A stretch of 64,000 nucleotides of DNA, from assembly GCA_964512485.1 (NCBI GenBank), contig CAZEHJ010000007.1, forward strand, positions 1 through 64,000. The letters are read 5' to 3'. The position numbers were made by a program, and so were the translations under genes. Under the pieces are notes generated by a model. It ran no database searches, had not been told where the DNA came from, and was given only the letters and a program-made list of their open reading frames with translations. The DNA is from CAZEHJ01 sp964512485. GTDB lineage: Bacteria; Bacteroidota; Rhodothermia; Rhodothermales; UBA10348. Below, one piece after another: positions 35,304 to 45,539 of the stretch. Position 1 is the stretch's first letter. Each line of letters begins with the position of its first letter.

Positions 35304-36263
35304 TTATTTGGCGTCTTTGGCCTGCTGAATCAGCTCCTTCTGCTCTTTGGACAGGGATTCTGGAATCCTGATGTCCAGATGCACGATTAGGTCCCCCTTT
35401 TTGGACTCCGTTTCGACGCCGTGGCCCCTGATCCGGAGTTTGTCACCAGGTTGAGATCCTTCCGGAACGGTCAGTTTGAGCTGTTTGCCGTGTGGAGTCT
35501 TGATATGCAGCGCAGATCCCAGAAGCGCATCGAAAACAGACACTTCAAGTCCCGTATGAATAGAGAGCTCTTCACGATAGAATCGTTCGTGATCCTCAAC
35601 TCGGATCGTCACGTACAGATTGCCAACGCTGCCGTCCGGTTTTGGCCTTCCTTTTTCCCTTATCCGAATCTTGTGGCCGTCTTTAACACCCTTCGGAAAG
35701 GGAATGGAGACTTTTTCACCATCGAGAGAAAAGCTGAGCTTCCCTCCCTTCAACATCCTGGAAAATGAGATTCGGACGGTTCTTTTCCGGTCGTATGCCG
35801 TGTTCTCTTTCCGGCGTGGGTCTCGCTGCTGCGGACCACTTCGTGAGCCACCTGGCGAACCAGCTTGTGGGCCGCCCGGCCCTCCGCCTTGCGCTGCGCC
35901 GCCAAAAAACCGCTCAAAAATGTCCCCAAAACCGCCTCCCACGTCGAATCCGCCCGGATCCATGCGCACGTAGGTTCCATCCGGGTTCTGATAGTACTGT
36001 CCACCGGTTCGAGTGGAGAATGGGCTGCCACCGGGACCACCCGGGCCACCGAATTTCCTCATTCTGTCGTATTGACGACGTTTTTTAGGGTCTGACAGCG
36101 TTTCGTAGGCAGATTGAACCTCTTTAAATCGCTCTTCAGCACTCGGATCATCGGGGTTTCTGTCTGGGTGCAGTTCACGCGCGAGCTTCCGATATGCCTT
36201 CTTGATGGCATCCGGCTCCGTTTTTTCGGTAACACCGAGCGTTTTGTAATAGTCTGCAGCCAT
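35304..36263 (-). CDS. DnaJ-family co-chaperone (CbpA-like, no zinc finger)
   Basis: A 319-residue Hsp40. The J domain (1-70) shows YYKTLGVTEKTEPDAIKKAY and the essential HPD in ELHPDRNPDD. A glycine/phenylalanine-rich region (about 75-150: GGPGGPGGSPF, GGGFGDIFERFFGG) follows. The two C-terminal substrate-binding domains (KTVRISFSRMLKGGKLSFS-like, then GDLIVHLDIRIP) come next. There is no CxxCxGxG zinc finger, so it is a type B J-protein like CbpA rather than the main DnaJ. It stimulates DnaK and holds unfolded clients. Divergent from accC. Confidence 0.93.
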   Translation of the reverse strand: MAADYYKTLGVTEKTEPDAIKKAYRKLARELHPDRNPDDPSAEERFKEVQSAYETLSDPKKRRQYDRMRKFGGPGGPGGSPFSTRTGGQYYQNPDGTYVRMDPGGFDVGGGFGDIFERFFGGAAQGGGPGGPQAGSPGGSRSGPQQRDPRRKENTAYDRKRTVRISFSRMLKGGKLSFSLDGEKVSIPFPKGVKDGHKIRIREKGRPKPDGSVGNLYVTIRVEDHERFYREELSIHTGLEVSVFDALLGSALHIKTPHGKQLKLTVPEGSQPGDKLRIRGHGVETESKKGDLIVHLDIRIPESLSKEQKELIQQAKDAK

Positions 36264-36446
36264 TTTCAGTGCCTGAGGCCGGTTGAATCGATACGAACGG
36301 GCCTATCTACCGCTTGTTGAACTTCAGTGCAAGTCCTCCTGATCACTGGTTTTGGCGGAATTCCGATGGTATTCTGCCACTTCTTCAGGTATCGTTGCGC
36401 CAATTCCCATCTCCAAATTCGTGCCAAGAGCCCAATCTTGACAGAT

Positions 36447-37958
36447 ATGTCAGACATTTCAGACATCAAAAAGGTTCTCATCGCCAACAGGGGTGAAATC
36501 GCAGTTCGAGTTATCAGATCCTGCCGGGAACTGGGTATCGAAACGGTGGCCGTGTTTTCTGATGCGGATCGGACGGCTCTTCATGTGCGCATGGCAGATG
36601 AGGCCTACCACATCGGGGCCGCTCCATCGGCCGAATCCTATCTGGTTCAAGAGCGCATTCTTGAAGTCGCGAAGGCTTCTGGCGCAGATGCCGTCCATCC
36701 GGGATATGGCTTTCTGTCTGAGAACAGTTCGTTCGCCCGCGGTTGCGAAGAAGCCGGACTGCGTTTCATTGGCCCGACTCCGGACGCCATCGAGGCAATG
36801 GGTGACAAGACTGCCGCTCGCGCATTGATGGAAAAGGCGGGCGTACCTATGGCTCCCGGGACCGTCGATGCAGTAACGGATCAGTCTGAGGCAGCCGCCA
36901 TCGCTGCTGAGATCGGCTATCCCGTTCTGATCAAGGCTGCCGCCGGCGGTGGCGGAAAAGGAATGAGAATCGTGCGAGACGATGCTGACTTCGTGGCTTC
37001 GATGGAAACAGCTTCTCGCGAAGCCAAATCTGCTTTTGGCGACGGCCGCGTTTTTATCGAGAAGTATATCGAACGGCCACGGCACATCGAATTTCAGATC
37101 CTGGCAGACACGAAGGGTAACACGGTGCACCTCTTCGAGAGGGAGTGCTCGATTCAGCGACGCCATCAAAAAGTAATCGAAGAAGCCCCTTCGTCGGTTC
37201 TGACCGACGAACTTCGAAGCGAAATGGGCCAGGCGGCCGTCCGGGCGGCTGCCTCCTGTGGATACGTCGGCGCCGGGACGGTCGAATTTTTGCTCGACCA
37301 GAACATGAATTTCTTTTTCATGGAAATGAATACCAGGCTTCAGGTCGAGCACCCGGTGACGGAGAGCATAACCGGTATCGACCTCGTGGAACTGCAGATC
37401 CGAATCGCTGAAGGCAGGGCGTTGCCGTTCGAACAGAAAGATCTCCAGATGGGAGGTCACTCTATTGAGTGCAGGATCTACGCCGAAGACCCACTCAACG
37501 ACTTCATGCCGGGCCCGGGCATTCTTTTGAAGCATGACCCGCCTGCCGGTTTTGGCGTTCGCGTGGACAGTGGTGTTGAAGAAGGCTCCGAAATTTCGCT
37601 CTTCTATGACCCGATGATTTCAAAACTGACGACCTGGGGAGCAACCCGCGCAGAGGCTATCGCACGCATGAGGCGGGCCCTGGACGAGTATGCGATCGCC
37701 GGCGTACCCACCACGATCCCCTTTTGTCGGTTTGTGATGGATCACGAGGCATTTACCGGTGGCAACTTCTCAACCCACTTCGTTGAGAATAATTTCAGTG
37801 CAGAAAAATTACTGGAAGGAGCCGAGGAACTTGAATCGGCCATCGCCATTGCTTCGGCACTTTACGCCGACGGCCACCGGCACCATAATGGTCAGGCGGC
37901 AGCTGGGAAGTCATCGGAATTCAGCTCCTGGAGAAAAAATCGAAAGGAGTTGGACTAG
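36447..37958 (+). CDS. accC: Acetyl-CoA carboxylase biotin carboxylase subunit
   Basis: A 503-residue ATP-grasp enzyme that carboxylates biotin on the carrier protein in the first step of fatty-acid synthesis. Motifs are the start KKVLIANRGEIAVRVIRSCR, the glycine-rich ATP loop KAAAGGGGKGMRIV, CSIQRRHQKVIEEAPS and the catalytic EMNTRLQVEHPVTE. The frame runs 40 codons further upstream, but the conserved start fits the ATG at 36447. It is longer than Escherichia coli AccC (449) by a poorly conserved C-terminal part ending SSEFSSWRKNRKELD. No accB or accD adjoins, so it may serve a pyruvate, propionyl-CoA or acetyl-CoA carboxylase; the sequence alone does not decide. Confidence 0.9.
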   Translation: MSDISDIKKVLIANRGEIAVRVIRSCRELGIETVAVFSDADRTALHVRMADEAYHIGAAPSAESYLVQERILEVAKASGADAVHPGYGFLSENSSFARGCEEAGLRFIGPTPDAIEAMGDKTAARALMEKAGVPMAPGTVDAVTDQSEAAAIAAEIGYPVLIKAAAGGGGKGMRIVRDDADFVASMETASREAKSAFGDGRVFIEKYIERPRHIEFQILADTKGNTVHLFERECSIQRRHQKVIEEAPSSVLTDELRSEMGQAAVRAAASCGYVGAGTVEFLLDQNMNFFFMEMNTRLQVEHPVTESITGIDLVELQIRIAEGRALPFEQKDLQMGGHSIECRIYAEDPLNDFMPGPGILLKHDPPAGFGVRVDSGVEEGSEISLFYDPMISKLTTWGATRAEAIARMRRALDEYAIAGVPTTIPFCRFVMDHEAFTGGNFSTHFVENNFSAEKLLEGAEELESAIAIASALYADGHRHHNGQAAAGKSSEFSSWRKNRKELD

Positions 37959-37987
37959 TCGGAAAGTATGCTCTCGAGGACGGCGAC

Positions 37988-38944
37988 TTAGACCCACGCT
38001 TGCTCAAGCTCCAGACCTTGTGACACGAGCCAGTCCGCCACCGCCATCACCGCCTCCCGCACACCTTTGGTTGTCATGGGATCGCCAAACGGCTGTAGAC
38101 TCACATAAACACCTTCTTTCTTGGGCCACGCCTGAATCAACAGCTCCTGCCGCAGGTCGGGTTCTTCGGAGGTTGCTTTGAACAGCAATCCGTCAGACGC
38201 CAAGTCTCGGTACGCTTCCAACACGATGGCGTGACCACCATCAAATGAACGTACTTGTTTCGTAAACGGGCCGACGTTTGTGAGCGAACCCTTGAGTGAA
38301 GCGTGTTGCATATCGATCGATGTGATGAGTCGCGGCGCCGAAGGCATCACCTTCGTGCATCGAAATTCAGCGTGATGGATGGGTTTATTCTGGTCCAGCC
38401 ACTTGCGGGCGTATTTGGTTTGAAGCGTCGCGGGTGGCGGGTCGCCTTCGATGACTTCAAAACATCCAGATTCCTTGCCCTCGGCCACCGAAAACGCATA
38501 GTATTCGGGATGATCCGTGGTGAGAAACAGGGAGCCTCCTTCTATGAGTCGCGACGATAGAATCCGGAAAAATTCTGACTGAAGAAGCCTGTTCTTGTGA
38601 TGCTTCTTCCGTGGCCAGGGATCCGGAAAATTGACAAATACGCGGTCCAGTGAGTGCTCGCCGAGCACGTCCCGAACCAGAAATCGGGCATTGCCCTTAA
38701 AAAGGCGGACATGCTCGGTGTCATTGCGCTTCATCCGGCGATAGGTTCGCCAAACTGAGCCGAGCGACACTTCCGCTCCCAGAAGATTCCATTCAGGATG
38801 GTCCTCTGCCAGATGCTCCAGGTAGTGTCCACCACCAAAACCGACCTCCAGCACAAGGGGGCCGGGCCGCGTGAACAACGTGGCATCATCAATGGGAGTC
38901 TTCAGGTCTCCGGCTTTGAGAAGTATGTCGTGCGCATTTTCCAT
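37988..38944 (-). CDS. trmB: tRNA (guanine-N7)-methyltransferase
   Basis: A 318-residue SAM-dependent enzyme that methylates G46 of tRNA. The SAM site is VLEVGFGGGHYLEHLAE. The catalytic/RNA-binding block FVNFPDPWPRKKHHKNRLLQ and FLTTDHPEYY match TrmB. Escherichia coli TrmB has about 240 residues; here the C-terminal 100 residues (from about 215, PRLITSIDMQHASLK onward) form an extra beta-rich extension seen in longer bacterial forms. It lies immediately upstream of nothing related; the RND efflux operon ends 12 bases before its start, so it could be transcribed with that operon. Confidence 0.93.
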   Translation of the reverse strand: MENAHDILLKAGDLKTPIDDATLFTRPGPLVLEVGFGGGHYLEHLAEDHPEWNLLGAEVSLGSVWRTYRRMKRNDTEHVRLFKGNARFLVRDVLGEHSLDRVFVNFPDPWPRKKHHKNRLLQSEFFRILSSRLIEGGSLFLTTDHPEYYAFSVAEGKESGCFEVIEGDPPPATLQTKYARKWLDQNKPIHHAEFRCTKVMPSAPRLITSIDMQHASLKGSLTNVGPFTKQVRSFDGGHAIVLEAYRDLASDGLLFKATSEEPDLRQELLIQAWPKKEGVYVSLQPFGDPMTTKGVREAVMAVADWLVSQGLELEQAWV

Positions 38945-38955
38945 GGCCCGCGAGT

Positions 38956-41900
38956 TTACACACTTGCTGGCTGCGACCCAAGTGATGAAACCGTGGATTC
39001 CCTGCTCGACCTCGCGCTCGAGCGTCCCCTCAGGGAAGCCAGCTTACTTTCAACACTTGCTTCAAGCATAACCAGAGCCGGCACCAGAATGATAATGATG
39101 AACGTGGCGAACAGGATTCCGAACCCGAGGCTGGCCGCGATGGGAATGAGGAATTGAGCCTGAAGGCTGCGCTCGAGAATGAGTGGCAGAACACCCAGAA
39201 ACGTCGTGATTGATGTCAGCAGGATGGGTCGGAATCGAACCTTGCCAGCATTGATCACAGCCGTTCGAATATCATGCCCCTTCTCTCGTTCCTTGTTCAC
39301 ATAGTCGATCAACACGAGTGAATCGTTGACCACGACGCCCGAAAGACCGACGATTCCGAAGAGGCTCAGAACACCGACTGCCAGTCCCATCACAAGATGT
39401 CCGACAATGGCTCCGATAATCCCGAAGGGAATGGCCGACATAATGATGAGAGGCTGAGTATACGATTTGAAGGGAATAGCCAGCAGGGCGAAAATCAAAA
39501 AGAGCGCAATCAGAAATCCGCGTTTGATGGCGTCCACCGCATCAGCCTGCTCCCTCTGCTCTCCTTCGAACGAGCCCCGAAATCCGGGATACGTCTGTGC
39601 CATGCGGGGAAGAATGTCTGCTTCCAATGCATTGATAACATCCTGCGCGGGCACCACATCCTCATTGACTTCCGCTGTGATCGTCACGATTCGATTACGG
39701 TCCCTGCGATTGATAGCCGCTGTTCCGGTTCCTACCGTTACCATCGCTACCTCAGAGAACGGTATTTCGGCTCCCGAAAGCGTTCGGATATTGAAGTCAT
39801 CGAGATCCGAAAGAGCATCACGTTCTTCGCGCGGAAGCCGAACCATGACTTTTACATCGTCCCTTCCACGCTGAACGCGCAGCGCTTCATTTCCGTAAAA
39901 GGCCCCTCGAACCTGACGCGCCAGATCGTCGAGGGTGACACCCAGCATTTCTGCTTCGGGTTTCAGTTCCAGTTTGAGCTCTTTCTTTCCCGGTTGCCGA
40001 TCGTCTTCGATCTGATACGTACCGGCAAAGTTGGCAATCTCTTCCTTTACCTCTTCGACCGCCTCATTCAGATCATTGGCGTCAGACGCCGACACTTCAA
40101 GTTGAATGGCGCTTCCCAGAGAAAATATTGCGGACTGAAACTGTAGCGATCGGACCTCGGGCATATCGCCGGCGGCTTCGCGCCATCGTGATTCGAATTC
40201 TGCTGAAGAAATCTCTCGAATTTCTGATTCCAACAGCTCGAAGTTGATTTCGGCGATGGTAGGATCGATGAGGCCCGGACCCCCTCCCTGGTTGGGTTGA
40301 GATGTTAATGATGGTGCCTTTCCAATGATCGAAAAAACGTGTTTCACGATGGGCGGATGATCCTCGTCCAGTTCACTCTGAATCTGGGCCGCGACCTCCG
40401 TTCCTATCAGTTCAAGACGGGCTGCAACGGCTTCCGTTCGGGTCGCAGGAGTTCCTTCAGGCATTTCCAATCGGGCAATCACGTTTTCGCCCTCGATATC
40501 AGGCATGAAACTGAACTTCACAAATCCTCCCGCCACCATTCCGACCGCCAACAAAACCGCTGTAATACCGCCCAATACCACGTAATTGTAGTGTTGTGTT
40601 ACGAATTCCAGTGTCCTGGTGAGTGGTCCCTCAACATTCCAGGTCATGAAATCGGCGATCTTTTTTTGAGCCCTCTCAAGAGTTCTCGCCACCACATTCT
40701 TCGCACCACCACGAAGCGCCTTCACGTGTGCCAGGTGAGCAGGCAGAATGAAGAGGGACTCGATCAACGATATGCCAAGGACCGTGATAATCACGATGGG
40801 CAGCTGCTGCATGAACTTGCCGATGATGCCCGGCACAAAGAGAAGTGGAGTGAATGCCGCCATCGTCGTCAGGACTGCGAATACTACGGGACGAGCAAGA
40901 CGAGTGGTTCCGTGGACCGCGGCGTCTTCCGGATCATGCCCCGCTTCCTGTTCTGCGAATATGTTTTCACCGATGACTATGGCATCGTCCACCACTATCC
41001 CGAGGGCCAGGATGAAGGCCACCAGAGAAATCAGATTTATCGATGCCCCCAGAAACAGCATGACGGCGAATGTGCCCAGAAAAGAGATGAAGATCCCGGC
41101 CGATACCCAAAAAGCCAGACGGGAATTCATGAACAGCCCCAGCGCGATAATCACCAGAAGAAGACCCATGGCCCCGTTCTTGAGCATCAACTCGTAGCGG
41201 CTGTTGAGAAGCTTCGCTTCATCCTGCCACACGGATACCTCAATACCTGCGGGCAAGGGCACCGTTTCGACGTATTCGTAGACCTGCTCGACAATGTCCA
41301 GAACGCGTTCGTCCGAGGTTCGATACACCTCGAGAAGCGCCGTAGGATTCCCATCGAATCGTGTGATGAGATCTGATTCCTCGAAACCATCAGTAATGGT
41401 TGCGATGTCGCCGAGACGAACGACAGATCCATCGGGTGTCGCCCGGACGATGATCTCTGCGTAATCGGAAGCAGAATAATTTTGCCCTTTCGTCCTGACA
41501 AGTATCTCCTCGTCGATGGCGCGGATGGATCCTCCGGGAAGATCGAGGCTTCCCCGACGCACCGCCATGGTGACTGCGTCGAGAGACAGCGAATACGCCT
41601 TCAGGGTCTCATCGCTCAACTCAATAGACACCTCATATTCGCGAACTCCGCTGACCGCCACATAAGAGATTCCTTCCGAGGACGAGAGTTCATCCTTCAT
41701 CCTGTTGGCAAGTTCCTTCAGACTTCTTTCAGGCACATCGCCGTGGATTGCCAGCTGGATGGCCTGCCGCCGGGTCGTTACTTCAGATATTTCCGGCTCT
41801 TCAGCTTCCAGTGGAAACGTGGAGATGCGATCGACCTCAGATTTCACGTCGTCCAGCGCTCGGGTAACGTTTTCCCCGAACTTCAACTGGGCCGTAATAA

Positions 41901-42171
41901 CGCCAGCATTTTCTGCTGAAACCGAAATGATGCGGCGAATTCCATCCACGGCTTCGATCTGCGCTTCTATTTTTTGAACGATCGACTCTTCGATTTCGTC
42001 AGGTGATGCTCCCGGGTAGTCAACTCGAATCTGAATCGAATCGAGGCTCGCTTCCGGAAAAACCTCCTGGACGATGCTGGACACCGAGACGAATCCGATC
42101 AGCACAAAAAACAGCATCAGTAGGTTTGCTGCGACGCTGTTTCGCGCCATCCATGCAATTGCTCCTTTCAT
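38956..42171 (-). CDS. RND efflux inner-membrane transporter
   Basis: A 1071-residue proton-driven pump of the AcrB/MdtF class. It has the N-terminal helix (LLMLFFVLIGFVSV), the first large periplasmic loop (DYPGASPDEIEESIVQKIE), and TM4 with the proton-relay aspartates in LALGIVVDDAIVIGEN. The second half repeats the fold (GFLIALFLIFALLAIPF, GVVVNDSLVLIDYVNKERE). Twelve membrane helices are expected. The frame opens 17 codons earlier; the family start (MKGAIAWMARNSVAANL) fits 42171. It is preceded by an adaptor and an outer-membrane factor in one operon, so the three form a tripartite pump for drugs, detergents or bile-like amphiphiles; the substrate is unknown. Confidence 0.94.
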   Translation of the reverse strand: MKGAIAWMARNSVAANLLMLFFVLIGFVSVSSIVQEVFPEASLDSIQIRVDYPGASPDEIEESIVQKIEAQIEAVDGIRRIISVSAENAGVITAQLKFGENVTRALDDVKSEVDRISTFPLEAEEPEISEVTTRRQAIQLAIHGDVPERSLKELANRMKDELSSSEGISYVAVSGVREYEVSIELSDETLKAYSLSLDAVTMAVRRGSLDLPGGSIRAIDEEILVRTKGQNYSASDYAEIIVRATPDGSVVRLGDIATITDGFEESDLITRFDGNPTALLEVYRTSDERVLDIVEQVYEYVETVPLPAGIEVSVWQDEAKLLNSRYELMLKNGAMGLLLVIIALGLFMNSRLAFWVSAGIFISFLGTFAVMLFLGASINLISLVAFILALGIVVDDAIVIGENIFAEQEAGHDPEDAAVHGTTRLARPVVFAVLTTMAAFTPLLFVPGIIGKFMQQLPIVIITVLGISLIESLFILPAHLAHVKALRGGAKNVVARTLERAQKKIADFMTWNVEGPLTRTLEFVTQHYNYVVLGGITAVLLAVGMVAGGFVKFSFMPDIEGENVIARLEMPEGTPATRTEAVAARLELIGTEVAAQIQSELDEDHPPIVKHVFSIIGKAPSLTSQPNQGGGPGLIDPTIAEINFELLESEIREISSAEFESRWREAAGDMPEVRSLQFQSAIFSLGSAIQLEVSASDANDLNEAVEEVKEEIANFAGTYQIEDDRQPGKKELKLELKPEAEMLGVTLDDLARQVRGAFYGNEALRVQRGRDDVKVMVRLPREERDALSDLDDFNIRTLSGAEIPFSEVAMVTVGTGTAAINRRDRNRIVTITAEVNEDVVPAQDVINALEADILPRMAQTYPGFRGSFEGEQREQADAVDAIKRGFLIALFLIFALLAIPFKSYTQPLIIMSAIPFGIIGAIVGHLVMGLAVGVLSLFGIVGLSGVVVNDSLVLIDYVNKEREKGHDIRTAVINAGKVRFRPILLTSITTFLGVLPLILERSLQAQFLIPIAASLGFGILFATFIIIILVPALVMLEASVESKLASLRGRSSARSSRESTVSSLGSQPASV

Positions 42172-42184
42172 AGTTGGTTCTCTG

Positions 42185-43378
42185 CTATCTGGATGAACGG
42201 CTTCCTTCGACTTCACGCACACCCATCCCTTCCGTCACGACAGCCAGGGATGAGACGACAACCCGGTCGCCTGGCATGAGTCCGCCAGATAGATATACAG
42301 TGCCTTGCTCGGCAGTCAGCACGTCGACATTTCGAATCGAAACCGTCTCGTTGTCGACGACCCAGACCTGATCGTTATCACGAAGGGCCGGGCGAGGAAT
42401 GACAGATTCACCATCGAAGTCCCTGGCTGCGATGACAACGCTTGCGTACGAACCAACCAGGAGAGGTGACTTTCCGCTGTTCAGTCCGTACGGATCATCG
42501 ACCTGAACGACCAGGCGAATGGTCCTCGTCGTCGGATCGAGGGCTCCCTCAGTCCTCACGACCTTGCCATCCCATTGTTTTAGCCCCGCACCGTTTCCGG
42601 TCATCACCCTTGCTTGAATTATGCGATCGGAAGTCAGTCCGGGAATGTCTCCCAACAATTCAGCCTGATCGGTGCGCAGTGCCACAACGATTTCCGCGAT
42701 ATCTGTCGAATAAAACGATGCGACGACCATTCCGGGGGCCAGGTATTGACCCAGTTCAGCTTGCCTGGACAGGATCCGCCCGTCAAACGGCGCGCGTATT
42801 CGCGATCTCTCCAGACGCCGAAGGCTGTCATTCAAACGCGCCTCGGCAGCCGCAACTGCTGCATCGGCAAGAACAATCTGCGGCTCCCTGAAAACAAGAC
42901 TGCCCATCTCGCCCTCCTTGGGCGGCTTCAGGTCAGGATCCCGTCTCTTCAGCCTCTCCCATTCGTCCTTTGCAATCTGAGATTCCTCCCGAGCGACAAT
43001 GGCTTCGTATTTACGTGCCGTGACTTCCGCTCTGGCAACCGAGACTGCGTTCACATAGTCCGTGGAATCGAGTTCGATCAAAATCTGACCCTTCTCGAAA
43101 GCCCCGCCATTAACGAAGTCCTCCGAGGCCGACACAATTCGGCCGGCGACTTCTGATGAAAGGGCCACCTGCCTCCGAGCGGACACAGTTCCGCTTCCTG
43201 ACACGGTCAGGCTGCCAGTTGCGCGCTCTACGGATACGGTTTCCACAAGAGGAGCCAGTTCGCGTCGTTCTTCCTTCTCAGGTTCGGGGCGCAGGCCGAT
43301 CAGAATGATCAGTCCGATCACGCCAACGGCGAGAATGCCTACACCTATGAGGAATGGTTTGAAGTTGAATCGTGACAT
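42185..43378 (-). CDS. RND efflux periplasmic adaptor (MFP) protein
   Basis: A 397-residue membrane-fusion protein. The N-terminal membrane anchor (about 8-28: FLIGVGILAVGVIGLIILI) precedes a lipoyl-like half-motif with GSGTVSARRQVALSSEVAGRI. A coiled-coil hairpin (about 110-190, rich in Ala/Glu/Arg) contains the docking helices. The second lipoyl half has RIRAPFDGRILSRQAELGQYL, and the beta-barrel and membrane-proximal domains end the protein. It links the RND pump and the outer-membrane channel. It ends 13 bases before the pump start and follows the outer-membrane factor on the same strand. Confidence 0.93.
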   Translation of the reverse strand: MSRFNFKPFLIGVGILAVGVIGLIILIGLRPEPEKEERRELAPLVETVSVERATGSLTVSGSGTVSARRQVALSSEVAGRIVSASEDFVNGGAFEKGQILIELDSTDYVNAVSVARAEVTARKYEAIVAREESQIAKDEWERLKRRDPDLKPPKEGEMGSLVFREPQIVLADAAVAAAEARLNDSLRRLERSRIRAPFDGRILSRQAELGQYLAPGMVVASFYSTDIAEIVVALRTDQAELLGDIPGLTSDRIIQARVMTGNGAGLKQWDGKVVRTEGALDPTTRTIRLVVQVDDPYGLNSGKSPLLVGSYASVVIAARDFDGESVIPRPALRDNDQVWVVDNETVSIRNVDVLTAEQGTVYLSGGLMPGDRVVVSSLAVVTEGMGVREVEGSRSSR

Positions 43379-43440
43379 CGTGCTATCGTGCTATCTATCT
43401 GGTCATGTTTTGAAATCGAGAATCGGGCAATCACGCCGGG

Positions 43441-44898
43441 TCAATCGACCCAGACGCCTCCAAGGGCCCGATAAAGTGTGAGTTTGGCCAGAGCCCCGGA
43501 GCGGGTGGCTGTAGAAATTGAGCCCTGTGTCCGTAGTTCATTCAGTCGCGCGTCAATGAGAGAGACATAGTCGCCCACTCCCCGCTCGTAACGATCCCGC
43601 ATCGTCTCATATGAGGCAGACGCGCTGGCATTCGAAGATGTCATGGCTTCCATCTTCTGATGTTCAGCATCGAACATCGAGAGCGACGAAGAAACTTCCT
43701 GAAATCCGGTCAAAACGGCTTTTTCGTAGGCTGCCGCGGCTTGTTCGTATTGAGCCCAGGCCATTTTGACAGCGGCACGCCGGGCACCTGCTGCAAAGAC
43801 AGGGGCTGTCAATGATCCTCCGAACAGCCAGAATCGCTGCGAGGTCTCAACAAGGGCTCCCAGGTCTGAACTCTGCCTACCCCCTGACGCCGTCAGGGAA
43901 AACGAGGGGAATTGCTCGGCCCGCCTTACTCCGATTGCCTGTCGGGCAGACTCGAGTCGGGCTGCGGCCGCTATCACATCCGGGCGCGAAAGCACAAGTT
44001 CTGACGGCAACTCATCCGGAAGCGGGGCTGCGTATGAGACGGGAGCATCCGACACGCCCACAAGCTCTCTAGTCTGTGATGGAATGGTACCCAACAGGAC
44101 TCCCAGCCGTGCATATGCTCCGACTAAAGCAGCATCCACGGATGGCCTCGCCGCCCGGGCTTCGTCGGAAGTCTGTTGAATGGAATACCATTCAAACGAA
44201 GACACCAGACCTCGACGATATCGGTCCTCTGTGATTTCGAGACGTTCTTTGAGCAATCCGACCTGCTCCTCCGTCAGCCGGACCTGCTGCTGCAGATCGC
44301 GAATTTCGAAATACGTAGAGATGACCTCTGACATCACTCCCATTCGCGCGGCAACGTAGTCAGCTTCGGTGGCAATGAGTTGACTCAGCGCCGCCCGCGA
44401 ACTGGCTCGTGCCTTGCCCCAGAAATCGAGTTCGTAGGACATGCCCAACGAGGCGGAGTAGGTAGTGACATCGAATCGGTCCGGAAACCCGGGAATCGAT
44501 GATGAAAATTGTCCCGTAGCGCCCAGATTTGTCGGTGTGTTTTGCCGGTTTCCGTCAGCATTCAGTTGGACACCGGGAAACTGGGCCGAACGGGTCGCGC
44601 GATGACTTTGTTGGACTTCCATAACGCGAGCCGCTGCAATTCTGAGGTCCAGATTGGCAACAAGTGCGGAGTCCAGCAGAGCGGAAAGAACTGGGTCTTC
44701 CCACATGTCCCACCACGCCGATGAATCCGCTTCTTTTACAGCGGTAAACACGTGAGTATCGGCCTCTACAAATGACTCGGGCAGCCGCGAGGCAACATCA
44801 GACTGAATCATTTGTGGAGCCATCGTGCACGCGGAAAATGACACGGAGACTGCCAACGTGAATGCGGCTGCCCGAATTGATCTAAGTGGATATTCCAT
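43441..44898 (-). CDS. Outer-membrane efflux lipoprotein (OprM/NodT family)
   Basis: A 485-residue TolC-type channel. The start at 44898 (MEYPLRSIRAAAFTLAVSVS) provides a lipoprotein signal with lipobox FSAC, so the protein is anchored to the outer membrane. The two repeats of the OEP fold show LDLRIAAARVMEVQQSHRAT, YELDFWGKARASSRAALSQL and LSRPDVIAAAARLESARQAI, all typical of OprM/NodT proteins. Longer frames to 44910 or 44958 are open but lack a signal peptide in the right place. It overlaps the tetR coding sequence by 17 bases and precedes the adaptor by 62 bases. Confidence 0.93.
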   Translation of the reverse strand: MEYPLRSIRAAAFTLAVSVSFSACTMAPQMIQSDVASRLPESFVEADTHVFTAVKEADSSAWWDMWEDPVLSALLDSALVANLDLRIAAARVMEVQQSHRATRSAQFPGVQLNADGNRQNTPTNLGATGQFSSSIPGFPDRFDVTTYSASLGMSYELDFWGKARASSRAALSQLIATEADYVAARMGVMSEVISTYFEIRDLQQQVRLTEEQVGLLKERLEITEDRYRRGLVSSFEWYSIQQTSDEARAARPSVDAALVGAYARLGVLLGTIPSQTRELVGVSDAPVSYAAPLPDELPSELVLSRPDVIAAAARLESARQAIGVRRAEQFPSFSLTASGGRQSSDLGALVETSQRFWLFGGSLTAPVFAAGARRAAVKMAWAQYEQAAAAYEKAVLTGFQEVSSSLSMFDAEHQKMEAMTSSNASASASYETMRDRYERGVGDYVSLIDARLNELRTQGSISTATRSGALAKLTLYRALGGVWVD

Positions 44899-45508
44899 TG
44901 TAGAGTACATCAAATACGTGTTGCTTTCGCTCTTCGAGTGACAATTCAGGATCCTCAACGAGAGCCGGGCTCAGGGAGGAAAAAGAGGGCATTCCGATGA
45001 AATACATGACGGTCATTCCAAGGATGGAAATCATGAGTTGGATCGGGTTCATAGGCCGGATTTCTCCGGTGTCAACGGCAGACTGAATGCGTTCCATGAC
45101 CTTCAGAGGCCCAGCAACACTTGAATCCACCATCCTCTTTTTCAATAATTCGGTGGCTACGGGGGCGCCGTTGAGATTCTCATGCAGCCACAGTCTGTAA
45201 ACCTCCGGATGCTCGGCGTGCTCGGTCAGATACACGTCGATCATACTCTTAAGGGTTTCCCGAAACGCTTGTTTTCGATTCATCACCTCATCCATCGCAG
45301 AGAAAAAGTGATCCAAGACATGTTCAAAGACCGATGCGTACAGCAAGTCTTTGCTCCGAAAGTAGTAGTGCAACATGGCCTTGTTGATGCCAGCTTCGTC
45401 GGCAATCTCCTGCATGCGCGCGCCATCCTTCCCCTTGTGCGCGAAAACACGCAACGCAGCTTCGAAAACTGCCAGCTCGGTCTCGTTTGTTGCAGCAAAA
45501 GTGGCCAT
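44882..45508 (-). CDS. TetR/AcrR-family transcriptional regulator
   Basis: A 208-residue repressor. The N-terminal HTH (about 12-55) reads FAHKGKDGARMQEIADEAG and INKAMLHYYFRSKDLLYAS, the TetR signature. The C-terminal ligand domain is helical and variable. The start at 45508 (MATFAATNETELAVFEAALR) removes eight codons of the longer open frame. It is the first gene of the efflux operon and its 3' end overlaps the outer-membrane factor gene, so it most likely regulates the pump and itself in response to a transported toxin. A candidate operator lies about 50 bases upstream. Confidence 0.92.
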   Translation of the reverse strand: MATFAATNETELAVFEAALRVFAHKGKDGARMQEIADEAGINKAMLHYYFRSKDLLYASVFEHVLDHFFSAMDEVMNRKQAFRETLKSMIDVYLTEHAEHPEVYRLWLHENLNGAPVATELLKKRMVDSSVAGPLKVMERIQSAVDTGEIRPMNPIQLMISILGMTVMYFIGMPSFSSLSPALVEDPELSLEERKQHVFDVLYNGIST

Positions 45509-45539
45509 GGATATCGGGTATATTGGACCCACTTACCAC

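Noticed and set aside
39397..41376. Long frames antisense to the RND pump gene
   Set aside because: The pump carries the family motifs across the whole length; the opposite frames are shadows.
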